Shown here piece after piece: positions 7,201 to 8,811 of a stretch of DNA of 8,811 bases (the stretch's first letter is position 1; each line of letters starts with the position of its first letter). The notes under the pieces are model-generated. The model did no database searches. It saw only the letters and a program-made list of their open reading frames with translations, and was not told the origin of the DNA. The stretch comes from Candidatus Peregrinibacteria bacterium (lineage in GTDB: Bacteria > Patescibacteriota > Gracilibacteria > UBA1369 > LOWO2-01-FULL-3). The translations under genes and the position numbers were made by a program. The DNA lies in the NCBI GenBank assembly GCA_007133095.1, contig SLNK01000031.1, forward strand, positions 1 through 8,811, given 5' to 3'.

Positions 7201-7725
7201 ATGGGAGTAAAATCAAAAGTATTGGTGCCGGTTGTCCTGGTTGTGCTTGTTGTGGGAGCCGTAATTTTACAAACTCAAACGGATTTGTTTAAGGGACAAT
7301 TAAGATTGGATACTCCGAATACGGAAAGAGATGCAACGGAGACAACAGAACAAAGACCAATATCTAGAGCGGGGGAAGCGGAATTGCTACCGAATTTAAG
7401 TGCTTCTCTGGAAATGATAGTGCCAGAGGATCCGGAAGGAGATTTGATTTTTGATGTAACGATAGAGAACCTGGGGCCTGGCGTCATAACAGGAGAAACT
7501 CCGTACACTTACGCATTATTGTTGAACGATGTCGAAGTGTTCAGAAACACGGACTCATACACAAGCATGGACGCCGGCGACGCGATAAGTTTCCAATACC
7601 CGGTTTCCCGTGTGATGTATCAATACCCTGACAGCGGAACCGCCGGTCTGATAGTCGATACGGAAAACGTCCTCACAGAGGTTACAAAAACCAACAACAC
7701 CGCCGAAGCGCAGTACGTTTATTAG
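7201..7725 (+). CDS. Membrane-anchored CARDB-domain surface protein
   Basis: The 174-residue product begins with a short basic end and one strong hydrophobic segment (about 7-24, rich in Val and Leu), acting as a signal anchor or an uncleaved signal peptide; there is no lipobox cysteine. A polar, Thr/Glu-rich linker (about 35-62) leads to one beta-sandwich domain (about 64-172) of the CARDB type. Its signs are LPNLSASLEM, the FDVTIENLGPGVITGET strand pair (84-100) and the closing VDTENVLTEVTKTNNTAE (152-169), which matches the 'D..N.V.E..E.NN' ending of CARDB domains. Such domains mediate cell-surface adhesion or protein contacts; no catalytic residues are expected. No cysteine is present. 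The ATG at 7201 puts the hydrophobic segment at the right place. It follows rmuC by 36 bp but has its own likely promoter. Fold assignment fairly confident; partner unknown. Confidence 0.82.
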   Translation: MGVKSKVLVPVVLVVLVVGAVILQTQTDLFKGQLRLDTPNTERDATETTEQRPISRAGEAELLPNLSASLEMIVPEDPEGDLIFDVTIENLGPGVITGETPYTYALLLNDVEVFRNTDSYTSMDAGDAISFQYPVSRVMYQYPDSGTAGLIVDTENVLTEVTKTNNTAEAQYVY

Positions 7726-7747
7726 GGATGTGATAAGAAGGAAGTTT

Positions 7748-8188
7748 TTACGCGTTATACTTTTCAAGTATTTCTATTGCACGTCTTACAAAAAGGGTCA
7801 CGGCCTCAACATCCTTTTCCCGTCTTATCCGATCCAAATCTGAATTATATGCGGCGATATGCGTATCAAATTCAGCGACCGCTTCAGGATCGCTAAGTTG
7901 CAAAATCAGTTCAGCACCTTTATCCCCAGCCACACCCTCACGGGCCTTTTCTACATAGGTTCGCGCCCTGCCTACATTTTCCACTCCCCTGATTTCCAGA
8001 CTGATAATGACCGTATTAAGCAGATTTCTTGCAATGTCACTGCTTAAACCACGATTTTTCAACTCATCTCTGGTAAATTGCATAACTCTTTCGATTTCTT
8101 CCGTTGAATAGCGCATCGCATCGGGAGAGGGAGCCCCCGGATGGTTATTACGGTTTTCTGCAATTTCGTTATATTTTTCTGTGCCCAT
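7748..8188 (-). CDS. Conserved-looking hypothetical protein, all-helical, no recognised family
   Basis: I do not recognise this 146-residue protein. It has no signal peptide, membrane segment, cysteine or tryptophan. A polar, proline-containing start (about 1-27, asparagine-rich) is followed by predicted amphipathic helices: 28-46 (STEEIERVMQFTRDELKNR), 49-66, 71-87, 92-98, 101-112 and 117-142 (ending RRAIEILEKY). Charged residues dominate, which suggests a soluble cytoplasmic protein. The codon pattern (silent-position variety, no stops, ATG in a clean context, nothing better in other frames) supports a real gene. Its stop faces the CARDB stop across 22 bp in a convergent arrangement, and no terminator hairpin is seen there. 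The HNH-like gene lies 94 bp upstream on the same strand, and a TTGACA-containing promoter candidate sits in that gap, so it may be transcribed on its own. No Shine-Dalgarno precedes the ATG at 8188. Confidence 0.75.
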   Translation of the reverse strand: MGTEKYNEIAENRNNHPGAPSPDAMRYSTEEIERVMQFTRDELKNRGLSSDIARNLLNTVIISLEIRGVENVGRARTYVEKAREGVAGDKGAELILQLSDPEAVAEFDTHIAAYNSDLDRIRREKDVEAVTLFVRRAIEILEKYNA

Positions 8189-8238
8189 AATATTTTTTTA
8201 ATTGTTACATCCATCACCAATCCTATTCAGCAAGTAAC

Positions 8239-8268
8239 TTTTTAACACGAATGGGGCGTATTTGTCAA
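8239..8268 (-). promoter_or_regulatory. Candidate promoter for the 146-residue hypothetical gene
   Basis: On the minus strand a perfect TTGACA (8268-8263) is followed after 18 bases by TAAAAA (8244-8239; four of six matches to TATAAT), or after 17 by TTAAAA. A leader of about 45 nt would then precede the ATG at 8188. The -35 is strong and the -10 only fair. The rest of the 94-bp gap shows no clear terminator for the HNH gene. Confidence 0.35.
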
Positions 8269-8282
8269 GTTAAGGGGGTGTT

Positions 8283-8811
8283 TCATACGACTTGCCTGTA
8301 TTTCCGATACAAAAGATCCGCAAACTCATCGGGCGCGGCTGTTAGCTTTAGTTCGCAATTCGGCGGTTCCGCTTGAACTATTTTCGTTGCCGCAAACTCA
8401 TCGCAATTTTCGTTCTTAATCAGCCCGTTATGAGAGAATTCGTGGTGGGCTTTGCAAAGCGGTTTGAGGGATTGATGATTTTTGCTGTGCATGAATCGGT
8501 CTGTATGGTGGAGATGTTCGGCGGGCCTGTTGCAGTTGTTGTAGGCGCACTTGCCTCCTGTTTTGGTTAGGATCGCACGCTTTTGATACGCGTTGATGTA
8601 GCGGGAAGCCTTGACCTCACCGCCGGAGAAGCCTCTCGCGCGTTTGACACTTTCAAGTTTACGCGGACTCGCACTCCTGACGATTTTATCACCGGTGACA
8701 GATTTGACATTCGCAAGTTTACGCAGACTCGCACTTCTGACGATTTTATCACCGGTGACACATTTGACATTCGCAAGTTTACGCGGACTCGCACTCCTGA
8801 CGATTTTATCA
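8283..8811 (-). CDS. HNH endonuclease-like protein, C-terminal part; N-terminus beyond window
   Basis: The frame is open from the right edge to a TGA at 8285-8283, giving 175 visible residues (numbered from 8810). Residues 1 to about 56 are a basic 20-residue tandem repeat (consensus around IVRSASPRKLANVKSVTGDK). After a RARGFSGGEVKASRYI link, the HNH domain begins at about 70: C88-x4-C93 (KCAYNNC), H101-H102 in EHLHHTDRF, N111, and C119-x2-H122 in PLCKAHHEFSHNG. The two cysteine pairs or Cys/His pair would bind structural zinc, and the HH and later N/H residues would form the beta-beta-alpha metal site that cuts DNA. A short tail ends in a DEFADLLYRKYR helix. No ATG, GTG or TTG occurs in this frame between the window edge and residue 107 (in mid-HNH domain), so the true start must lie outside. 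Target and biological role (homing, defence or mobile element) cannot be told from this fragment. Confidence 0.82.
   Translation of the reverse strand, partial: DKIVRSASPRKLANVKCVTGDKIVRSASLRKLANVKSVTGDKIVRSASPRKLESVKRARGFSGGEVKASRYINAYQKRAILTKTGGKCAYNNCNRPAEHLHHTDRFMHSKNHQSLKPLCKAHHEFSHNGLIKNENCDEFAATKIVQAEPPNCELKLTAAPDEFADLLYRKYRQVV
8643..8811 (-). repeat. 60-bp in-frame tandem repeat within the HNH gene, at least 2.8 copies
   Basis: Two full 60-bp units (8679-8738 and 8739-8798) differ at three positions. A 36-bp partial unit to the left (8643-8678) differs at three positions from the second full unit, and a 13-bp partial at the edge (8799-8811) is identical to both. The period is a multiple of three, so each unit adds 20 residues to the HNH protein without a frameshift. 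In that frame the differences between full units are Ser/Cys, Leu/Pro and one silent change. Each full unit contains the 10-bp palindrome TCACCGGTGA (8689-8698, 8749-8758). The array continues past the window. Confidence 0.93.

Noticed and set aside
7726..7747. Bidirectional terminator between the convergent CARDB and 146-residue genes
   Set aside because: The 22-bp gap has no GC-rich stem; termination must occur elsewhere or be Rho-dependent.
8189..8285. UGA read as glycine (Gracilibacteria/SR1 code), extending the HNH protein past 8283 to a TAG
   Set aside because: About 2,600 codons in the other genes, with many glycines, contain no in-frame UGA, and the HNH tail ends at a typical position. 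UGA is a normal stop here.
8567..8794. A second minus-strand frame through the 60-bp repeat, and plus-strand frames through it
   Set aside because: A period divisible by three keeps several frames open automatically. Only the frame continuous with the HNH domain joins a recognisable protein.
8643..8811. CRISPR array
   Set aside because: The units are directly adjacent and nearly identical over all 60 bp, with no spacers.

Overview
The window looks like a chromosomal segment of a bacterium with small intergenic gaps and no Shine-Dalgarno sequence in front of any of the start codons that can be seen. The mix of genes (a bacterial-type prolyl-tRNA synthetase, a short IF2, a short RmuC, a single-domain CARDB surface protein and an HNH endonuclease of a type I associate with Patescibacteria/CPR genomes) suggests a member of the Candidate Phyla Radiation. 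This is inference from gene style only, because no rRNA or ribosomal protein gene is present. The standard genetic code holds: roughly 2,600 codons are open without any in-frame UGA, and one gene ends in UGA.

Layout. Positions 1-5981 carry five closely packed genes on the minus strand. In transcription order they are infB (translation initiation factor IF2), a WxcM/FdtA-like sugar-nucleotide cupin, rfbB (dTDP-glucose 4,6-dehydratase), proS (prolyl-tRNA synthetase) and rfbD/rmlD (dTDP-4-dehydrorhamnose reductase), which runs off the left edge. Gaps are 11, 33 and 48 bp, and the last pair overlaps by 23 bp, so one operon is likely. Two of the gaps hold perfect inverted repeats. An 85-bp divergent region (5982-6066) separates infB from rmuC on the plus strand. 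rmuC is followed by a small membrane-anchored CARDB-domain protein with a consensus TATAAT in front of it. From 7748 to the right edge the genes are again on the minus strand: an unrecognised 146-residue protein, and upstream of it the C-terminal part of an HNH endonuclease-like protein whose coding frame contains a 60-bp tandem repeat reaching the window edge.

How the genes may work together. RfbB makes dTDP-4-keto-6-deoxyglucose from dTDP-glucose. The FdtA-like protein and RfbD act, by family, on products of that step, so the cluster makes a dTDP-deoxysugar for a surface glycan; rmlA and rmlC are not in the window. These genes are interleaved with two core translation genes rather than sitting in a dedicated glycan locus. 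RmuC (DNA maintenance), the CARDB protein and the HNH protein show no clear link to this pathway.

The most unusual items are the repeat-bearing HNH gene, the replacement of the second active-site-motif histidine in the FdtA-like cupin, the interleaving of sugar and translation genes, and the absence of Shine-Dalgarno sequences. I do not see a convincing new multi-gene system.
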